From Lasiodiplodia sp. COLG20 (Eukaryota > Ascomycota > Dothideomycetes > Botryosphaeriales > Botryosphaeriaceae): a stretch of 64,000 nucleotides of DNA. Both the position numbers and the translations under genes were made by a program. The DNA lies in NCBI GenBank assembly GCA_009801085.1, contig VNWV01000007.1, positions 1,364,001-1,428,000 on the forward strand, in the 5' to 3' direction. Positions 1 to 12,189 of the stretch are shown here, in pieces. Position 1 is the first letter of the stretch, and each line of letters begins with the position of its first letter. The notes below the pieces were generated by a model. The model made no database searches and had not been told where the DNA came from. It saw only the letters and a program-made list of their open reading frames with translations.

Positions 1-229
1 ATACTGTTGTGAGTTGTGACAAAACTTTTTATACCCCTGTCCGCCGTAACGCCAAAACAGGAAAAATTAAACCCTCTCGCTAGCCGGCAAACGTAATCAC
101 TTCCCGCCTGCAGCCTTGGCTTCATCCTCCTCATCGCAAATGACTAAAAAGTTATCCCACAGAACAGAAACAAATCCAGTGAATGCCCTCTCCTTAAACG
201 CCGCCGGTGCATGTTGAAAGGAGTAGTGT

Positions 230-2080
230 TTAGTGGGTGCCGTTGACGACTGGCGCATCTTCGGCAGGAGCAGTAACAATCGAATATTGACCGCCCGCGC
301 CAGCCCAGTTAAGCTTCTTCTCGCGAACCGCAGTGTTGTCGATCATAGTCGCAACCTCGATGTCATCGTCGGTGCCTTGCCCCGTCTGGTAGTTGGCCGA
401 AAAGCCCCAGGAGTAGGCCTTGCCCTCCTTGCTGATGACAATGTTGTGGTCCGTACCGCAGGTGATGAAGTCGCCATTGATGTTCGGGAGCTCCGTAGGA
501 ACCTTGAGGATGCGGGGCCTATCGTGCTCGTCCTTCTTGATCTTGTCTTCTCCAAGGCTCTTGAGAGTATCCATGGGGAGACCCATTTGGTAGCCGTCCA
601 AACGGCCCCAAACAAGGCACTTTCCGTCTTCAGTGATTGCACCAGAGTGGTGACCACCACCGTCGATCATCTTGATCTTCTTCTCCAACAGAGCCGGGAC
701 CTTGGCGGGCTTAAGGATGACTGCATCGTCCTCGCCTGCATTGTCAGGAATACCCGTCTCGCCAAAGTTGTTGAGACCCCAGGCCCAGACGGTGCCGTTC
801 TTCTCAACAGCGAAAGAATGGTAGGAGCCGCAGGCGACCTGGGCGATCTTTCTGCGTGGCAAACCGAACTCACGGGGGACAAGACCCTCCGTCTTGGTAC
901 GTTCAATCACACGGCGACCCAGCTGGTTCTGCTGACCACTTCCCCAGGCGAAAACATTGCCGTCGGCATCTAGCGCAAGAACGTGATTGGCGCCACAAAC
1001 AATATCGCGGATCTTCTTGAGCTCTGGGATGAGCTCCGGAGTCTTTTGGATGAAGGTTTTCTTGCTGAAGCCAAAAATGCCTTCGTTGCTGCGGAAAGTG
1101 CCCCAGCCATATACCAGACCTTCGTCGGTAAGAGCGAAAGAGGCACTGTCGGATGCAGCAACCTGCACAAACTTGGTGCCTTCGGGGAAAGCATCTGAAG
1201 GAATGGCGGTGGGTGTCGCTTCCTTGGGATTCATGCCACTGTCAGAGCCAGAATCGGAACTGTCCTCACTCTTGGCGTCATCGATATCCACAAGACCGCC
1301 CTCCCAGGTAGTATCGCGGCCCAAAGCGCCCTGGTCGTTGACGCCCCAGGACAGAATCTTGTTATCGTGGGTGAGAGCAAGAACATGCATACCACCAGTC
1401 GAGACCTGCACAACACCAACGCTGTTGGCAGGGAGCAGAGGGTTAAGGCGCGGGCGCTTGACATCCACCGCGTTCTTCGCAGTGCCAAGTCCAAGCTCAC
1501 CCGAGCTGCCCTCACCGAAGACGTAGACGTGCAGCTTCTGGGTGGGCGCCTTGTTTTTCTCCTCTTCCTTAAAGCGCGCGATGCGGATCTTCTTCGCAAC
1601 AGGTACTTCGGGCTCTTCGGTGGCCTTGCGCTTCCTGGTTGCCTTGGCGGGGGCAGTCTCAGTAGTGGATGTGGCAGCGGTCTCCTGCGTGGCCTCGCTG
1701 GCGGCTTGCGTAGAGAAGCTAGCAGTCGCGGCGTCGTCACCTGTAGTTGCGCGTCGTCAGTACATGTCCATCAAGCAGAAAGGCGCGATGCACCTGGAAT
1801 GGTTTGAGGGTGTGGACTCACTCTTCTTCTTAGTCGCAGCCTTCTTCACCGTCTTCACCGTCTTCTTCGTCGGGGCAGGCGCGTCGGCATCCTTCTTCGG
1901 GGGCCTGCCGCGCCTGACCGGGAGACTTGTCTCGCCATTGGTAGCGACCTTCTTTGCAGGGGCTTTCTTGGTGGTGGCCGAGGCTTTGGTCACCTTGGCG
2001 GCCGTCTTTCCAGCAGCAGCCTTGGGGGGGGCGGCGGCCTTTTTAGGGGCAGCAGCTGCAGCGGCTCTCCTGGGAGGCAT
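230..2080 (-). CDS. RCC1: RCC1/Pim1-type Ran guanine nucleotide exchange factor
   Basis: Model: complement of 230..1740 joined to 1822..2080, 589 aa, one 81-bp intron (GTGAGT donor, CTACAG acceptor). The first ~120 residues are Ala/Lys-rich and basic with an SPRRGRPP-like AT-hook run (VRRGRPPKK) and KKIRI, fitting nuclear import and DNA/nucleosome contact. The rest is a beta propeller of RCC1 repeats with the usual Gly/Trp-Gly pattern (VYVFGEGSSGELGLG, LSWGVNDQGALG, VFAWGSGQQNQLG, VWAWGLNNFGETG, YSWGFSANYQTG). Known role of the family: chromatin-bound GEF for Ran, which sets up the nuclear RanGTP gradient for transport and spindle assembly. There is an acidic insert (DIDDAKSEDSSDSGSDSG) between the early blades. 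The start is the first ATG of an open basic region, and intron removal restores frame exactly. Confidence 0.93.
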
Positions 2081-3008
2081 CGCGATGGCAGAAGATGGAT
2101 AATTGGACTGTGTTGAGTTGAGTATGAAGCTGCGCGATGGCGGCTCGCTTGAATGAGCTTCGGTCGATGGTAGCGCGATGCAGCAGCTGAGGTTGACGGC
2201 TGGCAGCAGCAAGCAGGAGCGAGCTTTTATGCAACGCGTTTGCCTAGAGGCGTGAATGGATGGAGGCGGCTGCCTGGCTCGACGGGAGCAGCTCGACGCA
2301 AAAAGACTCGGCTGGACGGAGATGTAGAGTGTGTAGAAAAAAAGTCGCGAGATGGAAGTGAGTGCGGCTTTGTTTTTCAGCACGCAGCTGAAGTTATGCG
2401 ACCGGGGGGGCGTCGCGTCGCACCGCTTCCGTCCGCCAGAGCGGCGGTCCGTGCGCCGCCTCGGCGACATCTGCTACCAGAGCCGCACCTTTCTAGCGCA
2501 GTCAATACAGACATGCGCGCACATGGCAATGGGAGATCGACCCAGTCACAACAGCAGTCGCAAGAGTGGGCCGGACATGCAATCTCTTTCGGACACATGC
2601 AGCGCGTCTGCGAACTCTTCCCCAATATGTGAGAAACACGCATTCACGCCACCCTCGAGCCATCGAATCGAGCGTGCGAGACAACCTTCGGCTGTGGCGT
2701 CATCCAATACATATCATACTTTTATTTTATCCCTACAGTCCCCTCTCGCGGCCGATGGCTAGCGTGGATTTGTTTTTTTTTCCCCTCATATCATGGGTAG
2801 GTGAAGCTATCATCCGGACGAGAATGTCGAATTAAAAATTTTACATACACGTCCGGACGATAGCTTCAACTACCCACATATGTTAACTTCTCTAAGGTAG
2901 AGCTGGGGCATAGTTACGTTATATTCTACACCCCTGCTGTTCTTCGCGCTAGCCATCGGCTGCGAGAGGGGGCTGTAGAGCTTGCCTCTGATGCCCAACC
3001 CTGCCCCC
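2081..3008. other. Intergenic region with RCC1 promoter
   Basis: This stretch lies upstream of RCC1 and downstream of the UTP21 stop. I see no supportable gene. It contains the imperfect inverted repeat at 2795-2875, which is listed separately. Several open frames in 2240-2835 overlap each other on both strands and show no family signature. Confidence 0.6.
2795..2875. repeat. 26-bp imperfect inverted repeat around an AT-rich 29-bp loop
   Basis: Left arm 2795..2820 and right arm 2850..2875 match as reverse complements at 24 of 26 positions; both contain the core GAAGCTATC and end in CCGGACG. The 29-bp spacer is AT-rich. It sits between the 5' side of RCC1 and the 3' end of UTP21, so it could fold as a strong hairpin in either transcript, act as a terminator, or be a very short MITE remnant. 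I see no coding region in it and no clear target-site duplication. Confidence 0.75.
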
Positions 3009-6000
3009 TCACCGTGCGCTTCTCAAGAATCCCACCACACCAACGCAGTAGCTGCCTAAGCTGCCAAGCCGCGCTCTCTCCCTGCCCGCCTCCTCGCGCC
3101 ATTCTTTCAGCGCCTCCACAACTTCTTCGTCGCTCGTGATATCCTCGCCATGCAGCCTCAGGAATACTGCCATCCACGCCTGGATCAACTCGTAGTCGCG
3201 CTTTTGCCGCAGCCGCGCCGTGAGCGCTTGAATGAATGTCAAAAATTCATGCGATGGCGGGGTTTCCAGAGACCGAATCGCCAGATCGGCTGCGCTTGGT
3301 GGTAGAGTTGACAAGTAGGAGACCAAATCATCATACACACCGGACTCGGAAGCGTTGGCAAGGTGCCGGCTGAATTCTGATTGGTGAGCCCCGGACTTTG
3401 AAATTCGTGATACAGGGCTAGCCTTCGCGGCGGTATCTTGCTGGTCTACCCCGGCAATGGCCCCGTTAGCTGCGGGATTAGCCGCACCGTTGAGACCCGG
3501 AAGGAAGAAAGGCGCCTTTTCAGGAGCCTTCGGTGCCTCCTTGGGCTTGTTGCGTTCGCGAATTAGATCCAGGTGTAGAAGATTTTGCCACCTCGACTTA
3601 GGAACCAAGCTAAGGGTGGTGATGGATTCACTGAGTTGATCCACCGACGGAATGCCAACATCTTCCCCCTCCTCTTGCTCGTCCTCATCCTCCGCATAAG
3701 CTGCAGAGACGATATTCTCGCCACCTTCGCCTGATGCCGTCGGCGCGTCGACCTCAGCAATCTCATCATCCGAGATGTGTCTGGTGGGAACATGAGTGAA
3801 CAAGGTTTTGTTTGTCCAGATATTGACGCCGACATTGTCCTCCTGCGCAACGGCGAGGTACTCGCCCGTTGCAGACATACCCAGCGAAGTACATTTGCTA
3901 CGCAACTTCATCGCATCGATCATATGTCCTGTAGGCAGATCCCAAACGCGGATAATGCAGTCAGCCGAAGCTGCGATGATCCAGCGCCCGTCGTTTGAGA
4001 ACGTGAAATCAGTGATCTGGCCCTGGCTGCCGAAGAGCTCTCTGACCAGTTTCTTTGTCTCGATATCGACGACACGAATGGAGGAGTCGGAGCAGGTAAA
4101 GGCGATGAGATCGCTCGAGTTATGGTAGCAAAGACTGCTGATGGTAACCATAGGGTACCAATCAATCTCATGGAGCAACTGCCCGTTGGAAAAGTCCCAG
4201 AACTAGGATAATCAGCGAAACGAACACATGACAGTTTGAAGAAATATCTTACCTTCACTTTGCCATCCTCGCCACAACTGATTACGGTCCGATTTAGGTT
4301 GTCCACAGCTATACCGGTGACTGCTTTGGTGTGCTTGCCCTGACCTCTTGCGAATTTTTTCGGCTTAGCTTCCACCTCCATCGACTCTTCTTCCTCTAGT
4401 TGCTGCAATTTCAACCGCTTGGCCTGTTGTGGGGTGAGCCTTGCAGGGAACCGCTGACGATGGATGCCTGATTGCAAGTTGAACATATCCAGGCCACCCC
4501 CTTGAGATCCGACGAGGGCGAATGTACCACAAGGAGAAATTGCAACACTCGTCACCGGTGTCCCATCGCCAGTCTCAAACGCCCACCGACCAGCCTTCTT
4601 TTTACCCCAGAACCATGTCCTTGCCGTCGTACTGTCCTCGTGTGCGGTAACCATACTCTCCCAGCCGGTGAGGTCAGTTGCTTCTGAACCTCCCTTGCCC
4701 TTGCTAGGATTGTTCCAAATAGCATTGACGCCTGGCACGGCCCCCATACCGCCGTCGCGGTTTAGGGAACATGCCATGCAGGTGATCTTCGGAGCCCTCA
4801 GATCCTCGATAGACAGGCTACTGTCCAAAGCCGCCAGGCCCTCACTCAGAATACCCATCTTCTTAGCTTTCTTGCGAATGTTGCCTTGACTCAACTCCGT
4901 ACTCTGACCATCACGCCGCAAGCTCCAGCCCCAAAGTGTCCGATCCTTGCTGGCGCTGACGAGCCATTTGCCACCAGCATCCGCACCATCCGCATCCGAA
5001 GGGAGAAACTGCAAGGTTGATACAGGCGCGGCGTGTCCGCTGCGAGAATGGAGGATTCGAGGAACAGGCGAGAAAGGAGTCTGATCGAAAATCCAAGTCT
5101 TCAAGGAATTGTCAAGACCGCTGGTAACGACGACAGCCTGGCCAGCCAAGAACTCAATCTTGCTGATGCCACCGGCCACACCACCATCTGCAGTTGATGG
5201 CGGAGCGTGAGCGCCTCGCAGCACACCCATTTTCCTGCCGCCTCCGTTTAGGTCCCAAAAAACCACATCGCCGGTATCTTTCGAGGCTGTGGCCATAACG
5301 CCGTCCTTCCGACCATCCTCTCCCGCGCCCTGTCCGTCCGTCCGGAAGGAAATTGAAGTGACTGGCGCTTTCCTCGATGATCCAGTGTTCACAGTGAGGA
5401 TCTCTTTGTCGGCACGGATATCGTGAATGGTAACAGGGCCGCTGCTGTATGCTATAGCGACGAGCGACAAAACAGGAGACGACTGCAGGGCCGTCACATG
5501 GCCGTACTCGGCAGCAGCCGGCAGGATCGTGTAGAGTAGCCTGCCAGTGTTGATATTCCAAATCTCAACGCTTCCATCCTGTCTGCCGGCAAGGAGTTTG
5601 TTCAGGTAGGTGGGCATGTTACAGACACCACCGGTGAGGAGGCTGCCTGCACTACCAGCCCGTGGTGCGATGAGAGTGGTGTAATGCTCCAACGTCTCAG
5701 ACTTCCAGACGTCGATCCTCGTGGCGCCACAACCAACAATCCATGCACCAAACACCAGGAGTTGCTTGATATTCTCATCCCAGCCTTTCGGTGTTTCGAG
5801 CTCGGCCACCTTCTTGCCACGCTTGAACACCCACACACCTCTGGTTGTCTGCTTGTCTTTACCCCCCCATGCCGCCAGGATCTTATCTTTCCATGCTGCC
5901 GTCGCGGTAATGAGCTCTGGAGTTTGCGGTCTCGTGATGAAGACGAGATTCAGACCGCGGCGCAGATCGTAGGTTTGCAGGCTTCGGCCGACGGAAGTGG

Positions 6001-6260
6001 TGATTTGAAATGTGGTCTTGCCAAGAGGGACGGCCGTGAATGGGACATCAGTAGGCGAGATCAGACCTACAGTCTGCGCGGGTTAGCAGCTCTTCTCGGA
6101 GAGCAAATTGGTGTATAGCGGCGCATACTCGGAACGGCGCGAAAAGCCTCGATTTGGTCGGGCGCAGTTTGCCCTCAGGATGGGCTTTGCTAGCGTTGAG
6201 CTTCTTGCGCTTGACAACGCGGCCATCCGCGACCTGGGTGCTCGTGGCTGTCGCAGACAT
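3009..6260 (-). CDS. UTP21: UTP21/WDR36, WD40 subunit of the small-subunit processome
   Basis: Model: complement of 3009..4202, 4253..6073, 6129..6260; 1048 aa; introns of 50 and 55 bp. Exon 1 carries the family start region with SRLFAPFR, followed directly after splicing by TVGLISPTDVPF. The middle holds two tandem WD40 propellers (for example VSASKDRTLWGWSLR, SCGEDGKVKFWDFSNG, ADCIIRVWDLPTG). The last ~250 residues are the Utp21-specific C-terminal domain, ending GVVGFLRSAR. Known role: part of the UTP-B complex that binds U3 snoRNP and early 18S pre-rRNA in the nucleolus. The acidic linker (EDEDEQEEGED) before the C-terminal domain is common in fungal members. Yeast Utp21 is about 940 aa, so this copy is slightly long, as in other moulds. 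Confidence 0.95.
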
Positions 6261-7062
6261 CTTGGCTGGGCTTTGCAGACGGAGGGCGCGTCGCTGGAGC
6301 TCCGTCGCGGCTGTGGTTCGAAAAATTCTGGATTAGCTCGCGGGATCTGCAGGGCGGCCGCGGCTAAGCAGGGGTGCAATAGTCGTGGCCGCACATCAAT
6401 AGCCAACTCCACCAACGCTTTACCCCCTGTGGGCCGTAGTCTTGCAATATGAGCACACATTGACACACTATAGTTTTGGCTAGGCTGGGAATCCGTGCTC
6501 GTGCACGGCCTGACGCGGCCTGCAGCACGCCAAGCGGCTCCAAAACTGCACCTCGCTCTGCGTGAGCCTGGATCTACACCAATCGATGCGCATGAAGCAG
6601 CTCGAGACAGCTGCCTGGACCATACCAACAAGCCGTGTCTGGCAGTGCCACAAGCACGGCTCGCCGACTGGGTACACGTGCCACATGAAGTCATGTTGAA
6701 GAGTCCCAGGCAGCCGGTACGTTCCAGATGATGGCGCTGTGGAGGCGGCGGCTGCTCGGGACTGCAGCCTTGTGGGAGAGGGCACGGAGGCCCGAGAGCC
6801 AGTCGATTCTGCACGCCGTCAGCCTGGGATAGCAGTGCTGCCCATCAAGGCCCGAGAGAATGGGCGTGGGGTTGCGGGAGGGCGGCGCTAGGGAAGGCAC
6901 GCGGCGGCGGCAACGACAAACGGAGCATGTCCCCGGCCAAATGCGCCTGCTAGACGTCATGTCTTGCCGAGCCTAAGGCACGCCTGCAGCACGTCCGCCC
7001 CGGCCAAAAGCAAATCCTCGAACCGCCACGTTCTGCGCGTCACATCGGTCCAGCCACTCCAT
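6261..7062. promoter_or_regulatory. Divergent promoter region between UTP21 and VIP1
   Basis: UTP21 (minus) and the VIP1-type gene (plus) start 802 bp apart, head to head. The region must hold both promoters. I did not recognise a specific operator. Open frames here are short and overlap on both strands. Confidence 0.6.
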
Positions 7063-10000
7063 ATGGATTCTCTAACGCGCACAACTAGTGCTGAGAGCAC
7101 CAGGTCGCGTCATGGATCACATTCGCTTTCTGGCGCCTCGTCGCCCTCGGCCAACCGCAAGGGTCGCTCTGCCGACCCTGGCACCAGCATGGGGGACGTA
7201 GACCGCGCCAGCATATCTATGCCCCCACCGAACCCCAAGCCCGTTGTCCGCCAGCAGCATGACCGCAGACCCTCCAAAGCTTCCGACAGCCTGGTCGCCG
7301 CCTCCCTTGTCCTCGACCAGCAAGACGCCCAGAACTCATCCGCAATCGACGATGACCCAACACCAACCACTGCCATGTCCCCGTCCGCGGACAAGGAGTC
7401 CAACCGCATGTCTTTTTCGTCGCTCTACTCGCTCGGCTCGCAGATATACAACAGCGCCCGCGGCTCCGGCGGTCCCAGCTCTGTTGCGGGCAGTGAGCCG
7501 GATGGTATGTCAAGTGCTGCCCAGCCAGCCCGTTGCACAGGCTAACGTCGCCGAAGCAAAGTCTGACGGTCCTTCGCATGGCGCAACGACGCAGACCTCA
7601 TCCTTCTCAGTCACCACTTCGAGCCACAACAACGGTCCCTCGCCGTCACAGCTACTCTCTCCCCGAGACCAGAGTGCTGATCCCAACTCCGCCCCGGCCC
7701 CCGCCGTGAACGGCCATGCAATCAATGCTCAGCCCGCTCCTCTTCTCCAACATCGCCGCTCGCGTAGCCGGACTACCAATCCCGCTCGAAGAACCAGTCA
7801 CCATGGCTCCAGTGTCGCCGGCAGCGGAAGTCCCGCTAGTGAGCGCAGTTATGCTGCAGGCAAGGAGTACGAGCCCAAAAAACCACCTATTGGTATCATT
7901 GGCGTGTGTGCCATGGACACAAAAGCACGAAGCAAGCCTAGCCGAAATATCCTCAACAGGCTCATTGCCAACCAGGACTTTGAGGTGATTATCTTCGGGG
8001 ACAAGGTTATCCTGGACGAAGAGGTGGAGAATTGGCCCATTTGCGACTTCCTGATATCCTTCTTTTCAGACGGCTTTCCCCTTGACAAAGCTGTCGCCTA
8101 TTCCAAGCTCAGGAAGCCATTCTGTGTTAATGATCTGCCCATGCAGACTGTACTCTGGGATCGTCGTCTGTGCTTGAGGATCCTGGACAAGCTGAACGTG
8201 CCAACTCCAAAGAGAGTAGAGGTCAATCGTGATGGTGGTCCCACGCTCCCTTCCGCTGAGTTGGCCAGTATCATGTATGAGAAAACCGGTGTCAAACTGG
8301 AAGGTGCATCAGATGGAACCGGAGGTGGGGTTAAGCCACCGGAAAGTGTTGAAATGCTGGAAGACAACGACGTCATCCGCGTGGATGGCGTCGAGCTTCG
8401 GAAGCCCTTCGTCGAGAAGCCGACCAGTGGTGAAGATCACAATATCCACATCTACTTTCCCAAAACCGCTGGTGGAGGTGGTCGCCGCCTTTTCAGAAAA
8501 GTCAACAACAAGAGCTCGGAGGCGGATGACAGTCTCGAGGTCCCGCGAGCTATTACGGATCCGGAAAGCAGTTACATCTACGAGCAGTTTCTCAGGGTGG
8601 AGAACGCTGAAGATGTCAAGGCCTATACGGTTGGCCCCGACTTCTGTCATGCCGAGACCAGGAAATCTCCGGTGGTTGATGGTGTTGTCAAGCGCAACCC
8701 CAACGGCAAGGAAATCCGCTACGTCACTAGTCTTACCAAGGAAGAGGTCGCCATGGCCGCTAGAATTGCTCAGGGCTTCGGCCAGCGTGTTTGCGGGTTT
8801 GACTTGCTCCGCACCGGTGACAAAAGCTACGTCATTGACGTGAATGGTTGGAGTTTCGTCAAGGATAACAACGATTACTATGACAAGTGCGCGAGTATCC
8901 TCAAACAGATGTTTATCCAAGAGAAGCAGCGTCGCACTGGGTCTCAGCCGCAGCCCCCTCAACAAACGGCTAGCGAGAGCGACGAAATACCCCCTCCGGA
9001 CAAGCCAAGTCACTCAAGGAAAAATACACACAGTGGCCACAGGGCTCAGCTCAAGTCCATACTCAAGTCTCCGAGTATGTCACGAATTGCGCATCACGTG
9101 GCGCATGGTCACCATAGTCACGGCTCGGGTTCGCCTGAGCTTTCGTCTACCACCACTCCGATTACATCTCCCCCAAGTCTCGAGAAGCCACCACAGACTT
9201 CGTCACCTACACCTGACATGCTTCCACCTCCCGCCGTTGTAGATGTTACCTCCCATCCGAAGACGGAGACTGAGGAGCAGGCTGTGCCTCCTCCAAAGCC
9301 GGCATCCAAGGCTCAGTGGAAGCTCAAGGGAATGGTTTCTGTCATCCGTCATGCTGACAGAACACCAAAACAAAAGATAAAGTACAGCTTTCACACAAAG
9401 CCTTTCATCGATCTACTCAAGGGGCACCAGGAAGAAGTTCTCTTGACTGGCGAGGCGGCACTTGAGAGCGTTCAGGACGCAGTCACCAAAGCATTCGCAG
9501 AGGGCGAAGAGGATAAGGACAAGCTTACAAGCTTAAGGAATGCGTTGAACAAGCGCATTGGCTGGCCTGGTACCAAGGTCCAGATCAAGCCCATGTTTCG
9601 CAAGCGTAAGAAGGAGGAAATGCCACCCGAGTTGCTTGCCGAGATGCCTTCAGAAAGCGAGACCGAGAAAGCACAAGAACTTCTTAGTGGAGACGACAAG
9701 CCTCCTACGGATCCCGAGAAACTGAAAGAGTGGAGAGAGAAGAGGAGTGACTCCCTCTCTGGAATGACTCTTTCGCGAATTGCTGCTGCGGAAAACAATC
9801 TGATCCTTGATAAGCTCCAGCTGATCATCAAGTGGGGCGGTGAGCCCACTCACTCAGCTCGCTACCAGGCTCATGATCTTGGCGAAAACCTTAGGAACGA
9901 CATGCTTCTTATGAACCGGGATGCTCTGGACGATGTCCGTGTTTACAGTAGTTCGGAGCGGCGCTCAACCACAAGCGCTCAGATTTTCGCGACGACCTTC

Positions 10001-11578
10001 CTTAATCAGCAGGAGCTGCCACCGGACTTCATCGCGGTCAGAAAGGATCTCCTGGATGATTCTAACGCTGCCAAGGATGAGATGGATAAGGTCAAGAAAA
10101 AGCTCAAGATCCTCCTGCGGCAAGGCAACAAAGCCCCGCCGCAGTTCGCCTGGCCCGATAACATGCCGGAACCATTCATCGTCGTCCGCCGCGTTGTTGA
10201 CCTAATGAAGTTTCATCGGAAGGTCATGCGCCATAACTTCACCAAGTTGCGTAGCAATGCAGTGTCGTCTTTGGCTGCTGTTGCGAACGCCGACACGTCT
10301 AACGGCGGAGGCTCTGCGGCGGCGAACGCATCTGCCGACGTCACAAACATCCAGGCTCGATGGTGCAGTGGTGAAGATCCTGAGCTCTTCAGGGAGAGGT
10401 GGGAGAAGCTTTTCAAAGAATTCTGTGATGAAGAAAAGGTTGATCCTAGCAAGATCTCCGAGTTGTACGATACGATGAAGTTTGATGCCCTTCACAACCG
10501 ACAGTTCCTCGAATGGGTCTTTACGCCGGATAGTAGCCTGCTAGAAGAGGACACGCTCGAAGAAACAGCTCTTGGGGCCAGTAACACTGCAAGCGCCAAG
10601 TCTACACAGCCCCCCAGCCCCTCAGAGCCTATGCATGATCCGCCGAAGGAGCATGATAAGGGAAGTATATCCCAGCGTATCGGCTTCAGACGCCGGTCCG
10701 AAGCCGCCTCGGCATTCAATAACCGATCAAAGGAACAGTCGCCTGCGCCAGAATCGTATTTCAACCTTTTTGAGGGTGTCGGAAACGGCTCTCTGCCCTC
10801 GAAGGTCAAGACCGACGCTCGCCTAGAGCGCCTGCGCGAGCTGTACAAGCTCTGCAAGGTTCTCTTCGACTACATCGGGCCGCAAGAATACGGCATCACG
10901 GACGCAGAAAAGCTCGAGATTGGCCTGCTAACGTCGCTGCCGCTACTAAAGGAAATAGTCAAGGATCTGGAGGAGGTTCAGGCGTCGGAGGACCCCAAGT
11001 CGTTCTTCTACTTCACCAAGGAGTCGCACATCTACACGCTGCTCAACTGCATCCTCGAGGGCGGCATCCAGACCAAGATCAAGCGCAACGCCATCCCCGA
11101 GCACGACTACCTCTCGCAGATCTGCTTCGAGCTCTTCGAGTCGCAGAACTCGACGGGCGCCGATGAGCCATCCAGCTTCAACTACAGCATCCGCATCTCC
11201 CTCAGCCCGGGCTGCCACACGTTCGACCCGCTCGACGTTCAGCTCGACTCGAAGCACTGCATCGGCATCGCCCAGCGCCGCAGCTTGACCAGCCACCACG
11301 ACTGGATGCAGGTCATCGAGACGCTGCGCGACAAGTTCCACACGGTCAAGCTGCCCAAGAGCTTCATCGCCATCAACCTGAGCGAGAAGGTACCGCAGGC
11401 TTTCGGCATGAAGGCGGACAAGGACGTTGAGGCGGCGGAAAAGGCGGAGGATGAGCTGGTGGAGAAGCTGGAGGAGAAGCTTGATGAAGCTCAGGAAAAG
11501 GCGGAGGAAGCAGAGGAGGCTCCAGAAAAGCAAGAGGCCCTGCCGGAGCAGCAAGAACCGCAAACGCAACAGACATAG
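7063..11578 (+). CDS. VIP1: VIP1/Asp1-type inositol hexakisphosphate kinase/phosphatase (PPIP5K)
   Basis: Model: 7063..7504 joined to 7557..11578; 1487 aa. The 52-bp intron starts GTATGT, has the branch site GCTAAC at 7541-7546 and ends GAAG; other AGs nearby give stops. The first ~250 residues are Ser/Pro-rich and disordered. The ATP-grasp kinase domain begins near residue 255 (KPPIGIIGVCAMD) and ends near 600. The histidine-acid-phosphatase-like domain starts near residue 739 with the RHADRTPKQK motif and includes SSERRSTTSAQ. The C-terminus is an acidic, coiled-coil-prone tail rich in Glu/Ala. Known role: makes and removes the 1-position pyrophosphate of InsP7/InsP8, linked to phosphate sensing, polarity and cortical microtubules. 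The start used is the first ATG of the fungal N-terminal block (MDSLTRTTS). Confidence 0.93.
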
Positions 11579-12189
11579 AGGTTTTTTGTAGATGGTTGAT
11601 GTACTACTGTCCTTCCTTTTGGTTCTCTGGTCTTTGGAGCAGTATATGGGTTTGCTCCTCGATTTCAACGTCTAATCTCAGACATGACTGTCATTGGTAT
11701 GCATGGGTTGGTATAACAAGAGGCCCAGGAAGTCGGCAACGCAAACGTAGATGGCATTCAGTTCATCAAATGGATTCAGCACAGCACAATAGAACTAGAA
11801 TAATTGGAAACAACTGTGTATGTGCAAACGAATGTTGTTATTGCTGAAGCACGTATGAAGAACCAAACCCAGCCAAAGCCAAACGAGCAGTGCACTTCAC
11901 CCTGCCCCGAATAAAACCATGTTCTATCTACCACCCTCCGCTCCGACACCAACACTCGGGGGCCACTCACCTTCAAGTACCACCTCTCCTTCCGCCGTCA
12001 AAGTATGTGATTGCTGTGCCCGTCTCGTATGCTCTCGTGCCTGTCGGTGATTAGTATCTTTACATCATGATGAGACAGTGGATACTTCCATCTGTTTATT
12101 TTCCCGAGCGTGCGTAAAGGCGCCTGTAGAGAAGAGTCAATAGGAAACAAAGCCAGAGGAGTAGGTAGTAACTTCCCAAGCAGCCTGCA
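11579..12189. other. Downstream region of VIP1 with a repeat-core copy
   Basis: This holds the VIP1 3' UTR and then spacer. Around 11930-11963 lies a copy of the GAGTGTTGGTG core (minus strand) that recurs in the exon-like units at 12341-12657. Minus-strand splice-like signals continue here (TACTAATC then GACAG near 12045-12060), so the transcript proposed for the neighbouring locus may extend into it. I see no independent gene. Confidence 0.4.

Noticed and set aside
233..973. 246-aa open frame on the plus strand opposite RCC1
   Set aside because: It is a shadow of the RCC1 coding exon, with no domain; the RCC1 repeats on the minus strand explain the open frame.
6300..6335. GGTTCGAAA string resembling a tRNA T-loop
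   Set aside because: There is no matching acceptor stem, D-arm or anticodon arm around it, and other TTCGA strings in the window also fail this test.
7244..7556. Alternative N-terminus of the VIP1-type protein from an ATG at 7244
   Set aside because: It reads through the 52-bp intron, which has a perfect branch site, and discards the Ser-rich N-terminal block in the other frame; the spliced model starting at 7063 is better.
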